In this document: positions 24,284 to 34,878 of the stretch, piece by piece
Numbering within the stretch: position 1 is the first letter of the stretch
Layout of the letters: every line of letters starts with the position of its first letter
Source: Pseudodesulfovibrio cashew
GTDB taxonomy: Bacteria; Desulfobacterota; Desulfovibrionia; Desulfovibrionales; Desulfovibrionaceae
Assembly: GCF_009762795.1 (NCBI RefSeq)
Contig: NZ_CP046400.1
Span: forward strand, 1,279,501 to 1,343,500
Direction: 5' to 3'
Length of the DNA stretch: 64,000 nucleotides
The notes under the pieces: model-generated
Database searches by the model: none
Told to the model about the DNA's origin: nothing
The model's input: only the letters and a program-made list of their open reading frames with translations
Translations under genes and position numbers: made by a program

Positions 24284-25306
24284 GCGTTTCCCCCCTCCTG
24301 TGAATTATGGCCTTCGGTACGGTGGGTGGGGCCGGAAGTCAAGGGATAAGGGGGTAGGGGGGATGTGGGGAGGATGGAAGGAGGATGAAGAGGAAAAGGA
24401 GGCCGCCTTTCAGGCGGCGATAATTGTTTTGAGGATTTCGTCCCTCCGGGCCGACTTCCTTTTTGGCTGGGCCGCTCCAAAAAGGAAGCAAAAAGATCGG
24501 CTTTTTTGTGCTGCAGCGCGATCTCGTGGCCAAGAGCCGCTAACACGGCTTCCGCTGCCCGGAAATCGAAAGCCTGCCATGCAGTCGCGCTTCGGGCTAC
24601 ACTTCAGCCGTGCCAAGCGGCTCTATGCCCCGAGCTCGATTACCGCTTGTTGCCGGGTAGTTGGTAACTTGCTGTGGGCGGCAATTGCCCTTCACCCACC
24701 AAGTCGCGCTAGCACCTCTGTTTGAATTTGAAAGATCTATTCGGCGCTTCGCCTATCCATCCAGAGGTACGCAGTCAGCTCCTTGCTCACGGGCCTAGAA
24801 GCTCACCAAACCGGGCGGCGGCTCTTGTGCCGGGACCCGCACGGAGTTGGACGGCCTCCGAATGGTAAAGCTGGCAGAGCGTCCCACTCAACGAAGTCCG
24901 GAGCCGACCGGGTTGGATGAGATTCTCGCCAGGGAGCACTGGGGCGGGGATGATGCTCCAAGCGCCTTTTCTTTCGTCTATTTCTTTTGGCGCAGCAAAA
25001 GAAATGGACCCCGCCGGGAGGGCATGGAGGGCTTTTGGGGGCGCAGCCCCCAAACCCGGCTCTCGCGCGCTGCAAGCGCGATTCCCGGAGGTGGAGGAGC
25101 GGAACGCTCCAACATCGGCTCTCCTCCCCGCGCCTGCACCCACAATCTCCACCCCTGTCAACGTCCAATTTCACCCTTTTCGCGCGGATTATCCATGGCC
25201 TCTTCGCAGGCATAGGAGCGTCCCCGATTCCATAAGCGACGCCGCCTGGCATTAATCCTGATCCCTTCATTGCCAACCGCAACCGATTGGCCTACGCTCG
25301 CAGGCC
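24284..25306. other. 1-kb non-coding region with hairpin repeats
   Basis: No convincing gene. It holds several strong inverted repeats: CTTCCTTTTTGG / CCAAAAAGGAAG (24455-24488), TTTCTTTTG / CAAAAGAAA (24981-25004) and TTTGGGGGC / GCCCCCAAA (about 25034-25053). The last two share a GCGCAGC-like loop. Such blocks are probably REP-like intergenic elements. Open frames here are low-complexity and lack ribosome sites. Confidence 0.5.
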
Positions 25307-27526
25307 ATGCCCGCTCCCCAGGATACTTCTTCGGTCTCGCCTCACTCCCTGTTGCGTTCAGTGTTCGGCTTCGACGGCTTTATCGGCCTGCAGGAGCCGA
25401 TCATCAACCGCGTCATGGCGGGCGGGGACGCCCTGGTGCTCATGCCGACAGGCGGGGGTAAGTCTCTCTGCTACCAGATTCCGGCCATGCTCCGGCCCGG
25501 CGTAGGGGTCTGCATTTCGCCGCTCATTGCCCTGATGCAGGACCAGGTGCGCGGCCTGACCCAGATGGGCGTGCGCGCGGCCTGCCTGAACTCCTCCCTT
25601 GACCCCTACGAGGCCAGCGATGTGGAGCAGCGCCTGGAGACCGGGCAGCTCGACCTGCTCTACGTGGCCCCGGAGCGGCTCTTCAAGCCCGGCTTCATGG
25701 ATTTCCTGGCACGGTGCAATCCGTGCCTCTTCGCCATTGACGAGGCCCACTGCGTCTCCCAGTGGGGTCACGATTTCCGGCCCGAATACATGCAGCTTTC
25801 CGTGCTGCACGACCGCTTCCCCGGCGTGCCCCGCCTGGCCCTGACGGCCACGGCGGACGCGCCCACCCAGCGGGACATCGTGGCCAACCTCCGGCTGGAG
25901 CGGGCCGAGGTGTTCGCCACCGGCTTCGACCGGCCCAACATTACCTACGCGGTGCAGCCCAAGAACAACGGGCGGAAGATGCTGTTGCGCTTCATTCGGG
26001 ACAACCACCCCGGCGAAGCGGGCATCGTCTACCGCATCTCGCGCAAGAAGGTGGAGAAGACCGCCCAGTTTCTGGTGGATAACGGCATCACGGCCCTGCC
26101 GTATCACGCCGGGCTCCCCCAGGCCGAGCGCTACGCCAACCAGGAGCGGTTCATGCGCGAGGAGGGCGTGGTCATGGTCGCCACCGTGGCCTTCGGCATG
26201 GGCGTGAACAAGCCCAACGTCCGCTTTGTGGCCCATCTGGAGCCGCCCAAGTCCCTGGAAGCCTACCACCAGGAGACTGGACGCGCCGGGCGCGACGGCC
26301 TGCCCGCCTCGGCCTGGATGTGCTTCGGCATGCAGGACATCGCCATCCTCCGCTCCATGATCGACTCGGGCGAGGCTGCGGACACGCGCAAGCGGGTGGA
26401 GGCCGCCAAGCTCGGGTCCATGTTCGCCTTTCTGGAGACCGCCGGGTGCCGCCGCCAGGCGTTGCTGGCCTATTTCGGCGAGGACATCGAGCCGTGCGGC
26501 AACTGCGATAACTGCCTGAGCCCGGTGGAAACCTGGGACGGCACCGTGGCCGCACAGAAGGCGCTCTCCAATATTTTTCGCACCGAGCAGCGCTTCGGGG
26601 TCAACTACCTGGCCCAGGTGCTGGCCGGAAAACGGACCGACCGCATCGTGAGCTTCGGACACGATCAGGTGTCCACCTTCGGCATCGGCACCGAGCTGAG
26701 CCAGGAGCAGTGGAAGTCCGTCTACCGTCAATTGCTGGCCAACGGCCTCTGTTCAGTGGACCTGGAACGGTTCAACGCCCTGACCCTCAACGAGCGTTCC
26801 TGGCCAGTGCTCAAGGGCGAGCGACCGGTCCGCTTCCGCACCGACCCTGCCGCGCCCAAGCGGCTGAAGAAAAAGGCGCGCCTGCGGTTGAATGCGGACG
26901 ATGTCCTGAACACTCAAGAGGCCGAGGCCCTGTTCGAGGCCCTGCGCGGGGTGCGCCTGTCCGTGGCCGAGGAGCAGTCCGTGCCGCCCTATGCCATCTT
27001 CCCGGACAAAACCCTGCTGGAGCTGGTCCGCTACCGGCCTTGCGATACGGCCTCCATGGGTTGCATTTCCGGTGTGGGCGCGGTCAAGCTGGAACACTAC
27101 GGGCAGGTCTTTCTGGAGGCCCTCCAGGCGCACGAGGCCGAGCATGGGCGCCCCGAGAGTGTGCCCGAAATTCCCCTGGAGCGCCGGGAGCAGCGGGAAA
27201 AGCAGCAGAGCAAACAACGCGAATTTTCGCCAACGGCGCAGGAGTCCCTGGAGCTTTTCCTCAATCTGCGGGACATCGACGCCGTGGCCGTGCGGCGCGC
27301 TCTCAAGCCCGCATCCATCTGGCGGCATCTGACACAGGCAGTCCAGTGGGGCAAGATCGATTACCGCGACGTGCTCGGCCTGCCCGAGAAGGAGTTGCTG
27401 GCAATCCGCGACACCCTGGCCGACTTCCGCAACAAAGGTATTACGGCTTTGGGGCCGGTTTTCGAGAGTCTGGAGGGGCGGCATTCCTACGAGGTGATCC
27501 GTATGGTGCGGGCAGGAAGGGACTGA
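25307..27526 (+). CDS. recQ: ATP-dependent DNA helicase RecQ
   Basis: 739 residues: Walker [13 protein letters not shown] (about 47-58), DEAH box [18 protein letters not shown], motif [12 protein letters not shown], zinc-binding cysteines [26 protein letters not shown] winged helix and an HRDC domain (about 560-640). A further 100-residue C-terminal region is present. It unwinds DNA 3' to 5' in recombination and fork repair. The ATG has only a weak ribosome site. A VOC-protein gene follows after 11 bases. Confidence 0.95.
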   Translation: MPAPQDTSSVSPHSLLRSVFGFDGFIGLQEPIINRVMAGGDALVLMPTGGGKSLCYQIPAMLRPGVGVCISPLIALMQDQVRGLTQMGVRAACLNSSLDPYEASDVEQRLETGQLDLLYVAPERLFKPGFMDFLARCNPCLFAIDEAHCVSQWGHDFRPEYMQLSVLHDRFPGVPRLALTATADAPTQRDIVANLRLERAEVFATGFDRPNITYAVQPKNNGRKMLLRFIRDNHPGEAGIVYRISRKKVEKTAQFLVDNGITALPYHAGLPQAERYANQERFMREEGVVMVATVAFGMGVNKPNVRFVAHLEPPKSLEAYHQETGRAGRDGLPASAWMCFGMQDIAILRSMIDSGEAADTRKRVEAAKLGSMFAFLETAGCRRQALLAYFGEDIEPCGNCDNCLSPVETWDGTVAAQKALSNIFRTEQRFGVNYLAQVLAGKRTDRIVSFGHDQVSTFGIGTELSQEQWKSVYRQLLANGLCSVDLERFNALTLNERSWPVLKGERPVRFRTDPAAPKRLKKKARLRLNADDVLNTQEAEALFEALRGVRLSVAEEQSVPPYAIFPDKTLLELVRYRPCDTASMGCISGVGAVKLEHYGQVFLEALQAHEAEHGRPESVPEIPLERREQREKQQSKQREFSPTAQESLELFLNLRDIDAVAVRRALKPASIWRHLTQAVQWGKIDYRDVLGLPEKELLAIRDTLADFRNKGITALGPVFESLEGRHSYEVIRMVRAGRD

Positions 27527-27537
27527 CGGGAGAAAAA

Positions 27538-27987
27538 ATGAGCATCAAATACGTTCACACCAACCTGATCGCCCGCGACTGGAAGCGGCTGGCCGAGTTT
27601 TATGAGCAGGTCTTCGGGTGCAAGCCCCTGTCCGCCAGGGATTTATCCGGTAGGTGGCTGGACGGGGTTACCGGCCTGGACGATGCGCATATCACGGGCA
27701 TGCACATGAGCCTGCCCGGCTTCGGCGAGGGCGGCCCGACTCTGGAACTTTTCCAATACGACGCCATGCCGGATCATCCGGACGTCCGTCCGAACACGCC
27801 GGGCTTTTCCCACATCGCCTTTCTGGTGGATGACGTGGCCGCCGTTGCCGAGGCGGTCATCGCCAACGGCGGCAGGGCCGTGGGGGAACTGACTTCCCAG
27901 GAGGTCCCGGGAGTGGGTGTCCTGACGGTGCAGTATCTCTACGATCCCGAGGGGAACATCGTCGAAGTCCAGAACTGGGACGCCTGA
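27538..27987 (+). CDS. VOC (glyoxalase/dioxygenase-fold) protein
   Basis: 149 residues with the paired beta-alpha-beta-beta-beta modules of the VOC superfamily (HTNLIARDWKRLAEFYEQVFG in the first half; HIAFLVDDVAAVAEAVIANGG and YLYDPEGNIVEV in the second). Metal ligands of the fold would be H in KYVHTNL and HIAF and E in LELFQ and NIVEVQ. Substrate is unknown. It starts 11 bases after recQ and is preceded by GGGAGA. Confidence 0.87.
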   Translation: MSIKYVHTNLIARDWKRLAEFYEQVFGCKPLSARDLSGRWLDGVTGLDDAHITGMHMSLPGFGEGGPTLELFQYDAMPDHPDVRPNTPGFSHIAFLVDDVAAVAEAVIANGGRAVGELTSQEVPGVGVLTVQYLYDPEGNIVEVQNWDA

Positions 27988-28222
27988 TTTGACGGTATCT
28001 CCCACTGGGGGCATCCGGCGAGTTTTCGCGAAATTGGGCTTGCCTGCGCCGATGGCTGCGCATAACCCGCCGCCATCACGCTAACCCTCGCTCCTTTTAT
28101 GGGCCTCACGTCGAAAAACCGTTTTCTGCGTTTCCTTCGGCGACAGGTGTTGAATAAGCCTTTTTTGTTCTTCGCCAAACCGTCACTTGCGCCGGTTCGC
28201 AACTGCGCGTAAGGGGAGAGAT

Positions 28223-29497
28223 ATGCAAGTACGTTCTCCCAAGCCCCTTCCTCCGGCGAGGCGGGTGGCGCTTGAAGCACTTTACCGTTGCCTGTTTTCC
28301 AAACAGGACATTCAGGCCGCCCTGGACACGGCCCTCTCCCATGACGCGGTCGATCCGCGCGACGCGGGGTTGGCCACGGAGTTGTCCTACGGCTACCTCC
28401 GGCTCAAGGGCCGCCTCAACTACGTCCTCTCCCGGTTTCTCAAGGACCCCGGCAAGCTGCCTCCCAAGATGCACCTTGCCATGGGCGTGGCCGCTTACGA
28501 GATCCTCTTTCTCGACAAGGTGCCGACCTACGCCTCGGTGGACTGGGCCGTGGAGTTTTCCAAATCCAAGCCCGGCTCCCGGTTCTCGGGTCTGTTCAAC
28601 GCCGTGCTGCGGCGTGTGGGCGAGCTGGGCGACACCGCCCATGATCCCGACTACTATCGCAAGGACGCCTCCCTGCCCGAGTTTCTGACCCGTTGGTATT
28701 CCTGCCCGCAGTGGCTCTCCGACCTCTGGTGGCGGGCCTACGGGGAAGAGCAGGCCACGCGCTACCTGGAGGCTCAGCTCAAGCCGCCTGCCGTGGGCAT
28801 CAATCTGTACGGGCATCCCTACGCGGACGAGATTTTTTCCGAACTGGCCTCGGCTCCGGAGGTCATCGACATCGAAGGGTTTTCGTTTGCCCTTCCGCCA
28901 GGCATGCAGATCGACGGCGTGCCCGGCCCGCCCCTGGCCCGGCAGTCGTTCGCCGCGCGCCAGGCACTGGAGGCGCTACGGCCCGACACCTGGGGCGACC
29001 CGGTCTGGGACGCCTGCGCCGGACGCGGCGGCAAGACGCGAATTCTCCGGGAAAAGGGGCGCAAGGTCTTTGCCTCGGACCCGCACTCCGGGCGGTTGTC
29101 AGCCCTGCATCGCGAGTTGCCGGACGTGGAGACCTTCGAGGCCAACGCGGCCACGGCGGTCCCGCCTCACAAGCCCGCGACCATACTCCTCGATCTTCCC
29201 TGCTCCGGCCTGGGCGTGCTCTCCCGGCGGCCCGACACCAAGTGGAAGCGCAAGACACGGGATCTGGACGATCTGGTGAAGCTCCAGACCGAGATTCTGG
29301 ACAACGCGGCCCAGCGGGTGAAGCGCGGCGGACTGATCGCAGTGGTCACCTGCACGCTTAACCCTGATGAAAACGAGGGACTTATCCGCGACTTTCTGGA
29401 AGCCCAGCCCGGCGCGGTGTTGGAGACCGAGTGGTCCACTCCGTCCGATTCCCCTCTGAACGAGTTCTTTTACGGAGCGTTGCTGCGTATCCGCTAA
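28223..29497 (+). CDS. RsmB/NOP family RNA cytosine-C5 methyltransferase
   Basis: 424 residues. The N-terminal NusB-like helical domain (1-150) and C-terminal methyltransferase domain carry motif IV PCSGLGVLSRRPD and motif VI TCTLNPDENE, the two cysteine-containing motifs of RNA m5C methyltransferases. The SAM-binding segment DACAGRGGKT is clear. Length and order fit RsmB, which modifies 16S rRNA C967. An extended frame from 28187 is less likely because AAGGGGAGAG lies right before 28223. Confidence 0.9.
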   Translation: MQVRSPKPLPPARRVALEALYRCLFSKQDIQAALDTALSHDAVDPRDAGLATELSYGYLRLKGRLNYVLSRFLKDPGKLPPKMHLAMGVAAYEILFLDKVPTYASVDWAVEFSKSKPGSRFSGLFNAVLRRVGELGDTAHDPDYYRKDASLPEFLTRWYSCPQWLSDLWWRAYGEEQATRYLEAQLKPPAVGINLYGHPYADEIFSELASAPEVIDIEGFSFALPPGMQIDGVPGPPLARQSFAARQALEALRPDTWGDPVWDACAGRGGKTRILREKGRKVFASDPHSGRLSALHRELPDVETFEANAATAVPPHKPATILLDLPCSGLGVLSRRPDTKWKRKTRDLDDLVKLQTEILDNAAQRVKRGGLIAVVTCTLNPDENEGLIRDFLEAQPGAVLETEWSTPSDSPLNEFFYGALLRIR

Positions 29498-29522
29498 CAG
29501 GCTTTCCGACGGCTCTTTCATG

Positions 29523-29564
29523 AAAACAAACGCCCGCGCCATTATGGCGCGGGCGTTTGTTTTA
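29523..29564. terminator. Convergent terminator
   Basis: AAACAAACGCCCGCGCC / GGCGCGGGCGTTTGTTT, a long perfect stem with flanking A and T runs between the RsmB-like and RNase E/G genes. Confidence 0.88.
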
Positions 29565-29587
29565 TTGCTTCTAGTGCGGTCCGGCGA

Positions 29588-31057
29588 CTATTCGTCGTAC
29601 TCGTATTCGATGTCGATGTGCACGCTCTTGCCGAAGGATTCCTCCAGTTCGGCCAGGATCTTGCGCTTGTTGTTGAGCAGGTAGATGGCCAGTTCCTCCT
29701 CGCAGGTGTAGTCCACCACGTCCACGGTGGGCTTGCGGATGTCCCGGTGGATCTCCTTGAGGGCCTGGAGGGCCTGCCATTCCATGTTACGGCGGATGCC
29801 GGTGCCCTTGCAGCAGGGGCAGGGCTCGGTGGAGATGGCGATTGCCGATGACCCCAGGCGCTGGCGGACCAGCTCCATGAGTCCGAAGGAGGAGATGCGG
29901 CTCACGTCAGTGCGGGCGCGGTCGTTTTTCATCTCGGCGCGCATGACTTTCTCTACCTCGCGGCAGTCCTTGGCGCTCTTCATCTCGATGAAGTCGATGA
30001 CCACCTGGCCTCCGATGTCGCGCAGCCTGAGCTGGCGTGCGATCTCTCGCGCGGCCTCCACGTTGGTCTTGAGCGCCATCTTCTGGAAATTCCGTTCGCC
30101 GCCGATTTTGCCGGAGTTGATGTCCACGGCGGTCAGGGCCTCGGTGGCGTCGAACACGAGCCGCCCGCCCGAAGGCATGGACGCCTCGCGGGAGTATATT
30201 TCCTGCACCTGTTTGACCAGGTTGAACCGCTCCAGCAGCGAGAGGTCGGTGTCCTCGTGGAGCTTGGCCAGGTTGTTCTTGCGCGGGAAGGCGAGCTTGA
30301 CGAACTGCTGGACCTGCTCGAAGGTCTCGGCGTCGTCCACCCAGATTTCGGTCACGTCGCTGGTCAGGTAGTCGCGCACGGCGCGGGCGGCCAGGCCCAG
30401 CTCCTGATAGACCATGGCCGGAGCCTTTTCCTTTTGGGCGTTGGCCCGGATGTCGGTCCAGAGGCGGTTGAGATACTTGAAGTCGCGCTCCAGGGCGGCC
30501 TTTGACTGGCCCACGGCGGCGGTGCGGGCGATGAGCCCCACGCCCTCGGTGGTCTCAAAGGATTCGAGGACCTTTTTCAGGCGGACCCGTTCCTTTTCAT
30601 TTTCAATCTTGCGGGAGACGCCCATCTGCGAGCGGCCCACGGTGTAGACGAAGGAGCGGCCGGGCAGGGAGAGATAGGAGGTCATGAAGGCGCCCTTCTT
30701 CCCGGTGGGTTCCTTGACCACCTGAACCAGGATCTCCTGGCCGGGCTTGAGCACCTTCTGCATCAGCGGGAAGCGCTGCCCCTTCTTGGTGGCCGGGCTG
30801 CCTATGTAGTATTCCGGGTGGACCTCGTCGATCTGGAGAAATCCGTTGCGTTCGGCGCCGTAATTGATGAACGCGGCCTGGAGGCCGTTGTCGATGTTGT
30901 GGATGTAGCCTTTGTAGATGTTACCCTTGGTCTTTGCCTGGTGGACCATTTCAACGTAATACTCGTTGACCTTGCCCTCTTCGGCGATGACTACTTCAAC
31001 CTGTTCTCCCGGCAGCACGGAGATGAACATCTTCTGCCGTTTCTTCTTTGCGGTCAT
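29588..31057 (-). CDS. Ribonuclease E/G family endoribonuclease
   Basis: 489 residues: S1 RNA-binding domain (about 35-130, KGYIHNIDNGLQAAFINYG), the catalytic DNase I-like domain with metal ligands in LVFDATEALTAVDINSGK and IGGQVVIDFIEM, and the zinc-link CPCC near 420. The length, without a long disordered scaffold, fits RNase G or a short RNase E. It processes rRNA and starts mRNA decay. Acidic end EYEYDE. Starts 37 bases after the radical SAM gene boundary on the same strand. Confidence 0.92.
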   Translation of the reverse strand: MTAKKKRQKMFISVLPGEQVEVVIAEEGKVNEYYVEMVHQAKTKGNIYKGYIHNIDNGLQAAFINYGAERNGFLQIDEVHPEYYIGSPATKKGQRFPLMQKVLKPGQEILVQVVKEPTGKKGAFMTSYLSLPGRSFVYTVGRSQMGVSRKIENEKERVRLKKVLESFETTEGVGLIARTAAVGQSKAALERDFKYLNRLWTDIRANAQKEKAPAMVYQELGLAARAVRDYLTSDVTEIWVDDAETFEQVQQFVKLAFPRKNNLAKLHEDTDLSLLERFNLVKQVQEIYSREASMPSGGRLVFDATEALTAVDINSGKIGGERNFQKMALKTNVEAAREIARQLRLRDIGGQVVIDFIEMKSAKDCREVEKVMRAEMKNDRARTDVSRISSFGLMELVRQRLGSSAIAISTEPCPCCKGTGIRRNMEWQALQALKEIHRDIRKPTVDVVDYTCEEELAIYLLNNKRKILAELEESFGKSVHIDIEYEYDE

Positions 31058-31094
31058 GAATAACCTCGTGATAAAAAAGTTGTTTCATGGAGCG

Positions 31095-32048
31095 CTATTC
31101 CTCCAGGACGTGGCCTGTGCCGTGGTAGAAGGTCTCACCCCGGTCTTCCCGGGAGACGACGTCGCCCCCGCATACGAGAGCTTCCACAGCCCGGCGGATC
31201 AGTTTCTGATCCGCGTTCAGGGCCTTTGCCATTTGGGGAACTGTCTGCGGTCTGCGGAGCAGGGAGGCCTTGACCAGGGCAACCAGGTGTTCCTGGGGCA
31301 TGACCTCGCAATCCGCAACTTCGGCTGGGCAGGTTGCACACTTGCCCATTTCCAGTTCAGCGCGCCAGCGGCTGAGAGTGTCCCGTTCCACGGGACGTGT
31401 TCCCTTGACCGTTCCGGGGCGGGTTGTGGTCACCACGTCCACCCGGTCGGGCTTGAGCCGCTTGCAAAAATCCGTCAGCAAGCCGAGGTTTTCGTCAGAG
31501 TCGTTGACTCCCTCGACAAGCAAAATTTCCAAAAATATCTTCCCGCTGAATTCCTTTCTGAATTTCAGCAGTCCCTGGGCCACGGCTTCGGGCGAAACCT
31601 CCCCGCAGGGACGGTTCACGCAGCAAAATTCCATTTCCACCAGGGAGTCCATGCTCGGCAGGACAATGTCCGCCAGGGCCAGTTCCGCCCGTACCTCGGG
31701 GTCGGTCATCAGGGTCGCGTTGGTCAGCACCGCGATGTCCGTGCCGGGAAAGAGGGTCCTTGCCCCGGCGATGACGTCCGCCATCTCCGAGTTAAGGCAT
31801 GGCTCGCCCAGTCCTCCCAGCGTCACCACGTCCGGCGGGGTCAGTCCCTCCGCCTTCCAGGCCGCCAGTTCAATAAGGATGTCCGCCGCCGAAACATACG
31901 GTTTGCGTTCGAAGGTCAGGTTCCTGGTCGCCCCGACCTCGCAATAAATACAATTCATGGAACAGATGCGGTCACCCAGCAGGTCCAGCCCCAGGGAGCG
32001 GCCCAGCCGCCCGCTCAGTACGGGCCCGAAGACGTATTTGTATGCCAT
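31095..32048 (-). CDS. Radical SAM protein with C-terminal winged-helix-like region
   Basis: 317 residues. The cluster motif C-S-M-N-C-I-Y-C (CxxxCxxC) lies near residue 30, then GGLGEPCLN (SAM 'GGE'-type region) and a TIM-barrel core. The C-terminal third has CATCPAEVADC, a further Cys group, then a helical RRPQTVPQMAKALNADQKLIRRAVEALV that looks like a winged helix. It is similar to radical SAM proteins annotated as wyosine or Fe-S assembly related, but the reaction is unknown. The start at 32048 lies before the conserved YKYVFGPVLSGRLGRSLG. Confidence 0.82.
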   Translation of the reverse strand: MAYKYVFGPVLSGRLGRSLGLDLLGDRICSMNCIYCEVGATRNLTFERKPYVSAADILIELAAWKAEGLTPPDVVTLGGLGEPCLNSEMADVIAGARTLFPGTDIAVLTNATLMTDPEVRAELALADIVLPSMDSLVEMEFCCVNRPCGEVSPEAVAQGLLKFRKEFSGKIFLEILLVEGVNDSDENLGLLTDFCKRLKPDRVDVVTTTRPGTVKGTRPVERDTLSRWRAELEMGKCATCPAEVADCEVMPQEHLVALVKASLLRRPQTVPQMAKALNADQKLIRRAVEALVCGGDVVSREDRGETFYHGTGHVLEE

Positions 32049-32185
32049 GGATTTTCTTCTCTCGCGGTCGGCGTCCACCCTTTGCGGCGGGCGAAGCAAT
32101 CATCACAGGTTATTAAGGACCGGAGCGCGCATGTCAAGAGCGGAGTGGCGTAAAGGGTATTTCCTGGTTCGGTGTCGGAACGGCG

Positions 32186-33436
32186 TCACTCCTCCGCCGT
32201 TTCCCCTGCGAAGAAGGTGTCCGCCCAGGAAAAGGCGTGCTGGTAGCTGACCGCGACGGTGCCGGGCAGAAGGTTGAGGGCCTTGGCCTTGATGCCGACT
32301 TCGTCCCAGTCGGAGTTCTCAATGGCCCGCACGAGCTCAAGCCAGAGGCTGTAACGGTTGCTCTTTCCGCAGAGGGCGGCCTTGACCTGGTCATCCACGG
32401 GCAGGTGCTCGACGATGGACTCCATGCGGGTGTCGAGCATGGCGTCCAGCAGGGAGAAGAGACCGAGCATGAAGAGCTTGTCGGACTCCTCCTCGTAGCC
32501 TCCACCCAGGGCCGCTGTTTCAAATAGCTTGGCCCGGTGTGCGGAGATGTACGAGAGCTCCTTGCTCTTTTCCGTGGGCGTCATGTCCGTGAGGATGATC
32601 AGCCGCAGCCAGTTGCGGATGGGCTTCCAGCCTGCCAGGACCACGGCCTGGCGGATGGAGGTGACCTTGGTGGCGAAGCTGAAATTGGCGGAATTGAGGA
32701 AATTGAGCAGCCTGTAGGAAATGGACACGTCCGCCTCGATGGCCGTGGCCAGCGCGTCGAAGTCGGGCTCGTCCCGCTCGATGATCTTGAACAGCTTGAG
32801 GCGGGTGGCCTCGGCGGAAGTGATCTTGCGCCCGGACTCGGTGGAGGGGGACTTGAAAAAGTAACCGTGGAAGAGGTTGAAGCCGGCCTTCTTGGCCCGC
32901 TCGAGCTCTTCGGCGTCCTCAACGCGCTTGGCGAGGACCTGAGGCGAGCCGAGCTTCATGGCCATGCCTGCGATGGCGACAAGGGCCGCATCCTTTTTGC
33001 CGTGTATGTCGACGATGAGGATGTCTGCGGCCTCTGCCAGGGATTCGCACCCTGACCTGCCTTCAAAGTTGTTGATGGCGATTTCGTAGCCGGATTTCTT
33101 GAGATCCACGATGGCCGTCATCAGCTCCGGGCCGGCTTCGGCGGTCTCCTCCAGGATGATGACCGTGTTGGCCCAGGGGATGGCGTTGTGAACGCCTCTG
33201 ATGACATCATCCGGGGTGAAGTGAATCATCAGGCGGGCACGATCGCCGCCCAGGCCGCCGCAGAGGGGCAGGTTGGCCACCAGGTTCATGGTCGCCTCGG
33301 AGTCGTCGGTGAAGACGGCCCGGTCCGCGTTGTCGGAGTCGCGGAAAAGCAGCATGTAGCCCCATGTTTCGTTGCGTTCATCGAAAATGGGCTGCCTGGC
33401 CACAAATATGGATTCGTATGCTCTTTCTTCGGTCAT
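32186..33436 (-). CDS. EAL-HDOD signalling protein (YuxH type)
   Basis: 416 residues. Residues 1-200 form a degenerate EAL-like domain opening with VARQPIFDERNETWGYMLLFR; the EAL motif and most catalytic acids are missing, so c-di-GMP hydrolysis is unlikely. Residues 205-400 are an HDOD domain (FDALATAIEADVSISYRLLNFLNSA, IRQAVVLAGWKPIRNWLRL). YuxH-type proteins are thought to act as signalling adaptors. GAGGG precedes the ATG at 33436. It stands alone, divergent from the ADH synthase gene. Confidence 0.88.
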   Translation of the reverse strand: MTEERAYESIFVARQPIFDERNETWGYMLLFRDSDNADRAVFTDDSEATMNLVANLPLCGGLGGDRARLMIHFTPDDVIRGVHNAIPWANTVIILEETAEAGPELMTAIVDLKKSGYEIAINNFEGRSGCESLAEAADILIVDIHGKKDAALVAIAGMAMKLGSPQVLAKRVEDAEELERAKKAGFNLFHGYFFKSPSTESGRKITSAEATRLKLFKIIERDEPDFDALATAIEADVSISYRLLNFLNSANFSFATKVTSIRQAVVLAGWKPIRNWLRLIILTDMTPTEKSKELSYISAHRAKLFETAALGGGYEEESDKLFMLGLFSLLDAMLDTRMESIVEHLPVDDQVKAALCGKSNRYSLWLELVRAIENSDWDEVGIKAKALNLLPGTVAVSYQHAFSWADTFFAGETAEE

Positions 33437-33658
33437 TCTACCCTCAATGCCGGACGAAGTCCGCCTATTGGACGGACCTTCCCATATTTCTCCCGTAGGA
33501 GTCAATAAATTGCGCCCGGAAGTCCCCGGCGGGAGCAAACCGCCCCCGGCGGCCCGATTGGACTTTCTTCTTTCGGGCGAGTGTATTATGTGATGTGCCA
33601 TCAAACGAAGCATTTGTCATTACGGACAGACAAACCCGCCACGTCAAAGAGGTTCAGG

Positions 33659-34462
33659 ATGCATATCGGCAAAGCCATACGTCTGGAGAGGATTTTCAAC
33701 CGGAACACCGGAAAAACCATCATCGTGCCCATGGACCACGGCGTGACCGTCGGGCCCATCGCAGGGCTTGAGAAAATGCGCGACACGGTGACCAACCTTG
33801 TGGCCGGAGGCGCCAACGCCGGCTTGGTCCACAAAGGCCAGGTCAAGCTCGGCCACCGCATGCAGGGCCGGGACTTCGGGTGCATCGTCCACCTGTCCGC
33901 CGGAACCTGCCTGTCGCCGTTTCCCAACGTCAAGCGGCTGGTGACCACCGTTGAGGAGGCCATCCGCCTTGGAGCGGACGGTGTCTCCGTGCACGTCAAC
34001 CTGGGCGACGAGACCGAAGGGCAGATGCTCAGCGACCTGGGCAGCGTGGCCGCTTCCGCCTCGGAATGGGGCATCCCGCTTCTGGCCATGGTCTATGCGC
34101 GCGGTCCCAAGGTCGAGGACGAATATGATCCCGAGGTCGTGGCCCACTGCGCCCGCGTCGGGGCCGAACTGGGAGCGGACGTGGTCAAGGTCAATTACAC
34201 CGGCGACGCCGAAACCTTCGCCCACGTGGTGGACTGCGCCTGCGTGCCCGTTGTTATTGCCGGAGGGGCGAAGCTCGATTCCACCCGTGATTTCCTGGAT
34301 ATGGTCCGGGTTTCCATTGACGCGGGCGGGGCAGGGCTCTCCGTGGGACGCAACGTCTTCCAGCACGCCGATCCCACTCGGCTGGTGGAGGTCCTCAACC
34401 GGATCGTGCACCAGGGCATGGATGTGGACTCGGCGATTGAGGGATACGAAGACATTCTTTAA
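33659..34462 (+). CDS. 2-amino-3,7-dideoxy-D-threo-hept-6-ulosonate (ADH) synthase / FbaB-DeoC aldolase family
   Basis: 267 residues, class I aldolase of the DhnA/DeoC type: [17 protein letters not shown] (loop with D and H), VKVNYTGD with the Schiff-base lysine, and VVIAGGAKL and [14 protein letters not shown] at the phosphate site. This pattern matches archaeal ADH synthase, which starts the alternative route to 3-dehydroquinate in methanogens and also occurs in Desulfovibrio relatives. A fructose-bisphosphate aldolase role is the alternative. The start at 33659 follows GAGGT; an upstream extension is poorly conserved. No dehydroquinate synthase II gene is within the window. Confidence 0.82.
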   Translation: MHIGKAIRLERIFNRNTGKTIIVPMDHGVTVGPIAGLEKMRDTVTNLVAGGANAGLVHKGQVKLGHRMQGRDFGCIVHLSAGTCLSPFPNVKRLVTTVEEAIRLGADGVSVHVNLGDETEGQMLSDLGSVAASASEWGIPLLAMVYARGPKVEDEYDPEVVAHCARVGAELGADVVKVNYTGDAETFAHVVDCACVPVVIAGGAKLDSTRDFLDMVRVSIDAGGAGLSVGRNVFQHADPTRLVEVLNRIVHQGMDVDSAIEGYEDIL

Positions 34463-34498
34463 GTCTCCCTGCGCGTCAGGCAAGCGACGTCTTTACAA

Positions 34499-34538
34499 CC
34501 GCCCCCCGCCGGATTCGTTCCGCAGGGGGCGGTTTTTT
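34499..34538 (+). terminator. Rho-independent terminator
   Basis: CCGCCCCC / GGGGGCGG stem followed by seven T, 36 bases after the aldolase gene. Confidence 0.8.
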
Positions 34539-34540
34539 TC

Positions 34541-34840
34541 GTGCGACCAGCCGAGTCTGCCGGGGGAAGTTGTGTCCCCCCGGGGGCCACGGCTTCCGAG
34601 AGGTGGAATCCGGCATTGCGGAGGGCCCTGGCCGACGGCAATGGTTTGTCGCCCTTGCGTATCAAAATCATGGCTTGTTGCACTATGCTCCCGCATGGTG
34701 GCCCAAAGGTGCACTGCTGCATTGCCCGGCCGCCATGGTTTAGTTGTTTCTATAAATATCGTAAAAGCGATTTATAAATAAGGAAGACGGGGGTAAAAGT
34801 CCAGCTGATATTGCCAATTTTAGTACGTAATCACCTATTT
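34541..34840. other. Intergenic, no gene seen
   Basis: No supportable coding region. It turns abruptly AT-rich after about 34740, leading into the promoter of the predicted small RNA. Confidence 0.5.
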
Positions 34841-34843
34841 TAC

Positions 34844-34872
34844 TTTGATTTTTTATTTTTTTATTCTATAAT
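34844..34872 (+). promoter_or_regulatory. Sigma-70-type promoter for a predicted small RNA
   Basis: TTTGAT at 34844-34849 and a perfect TATAAT at 34867-34872 are separated by 17 bases, in an AT-rich tract. The predicted transcription start is about 34879. Confidence 0.6.
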
Positions 34873-34878
34873 ATTTTG

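Noticed and set aside
24237-25255. Several frames of 80-160 codons in the 1-kb gap after trmI
   Set aside because: They are Arg/Pro/Ser-rich, lack start signals and run over strong hairpins; treated as non-coding repeats.
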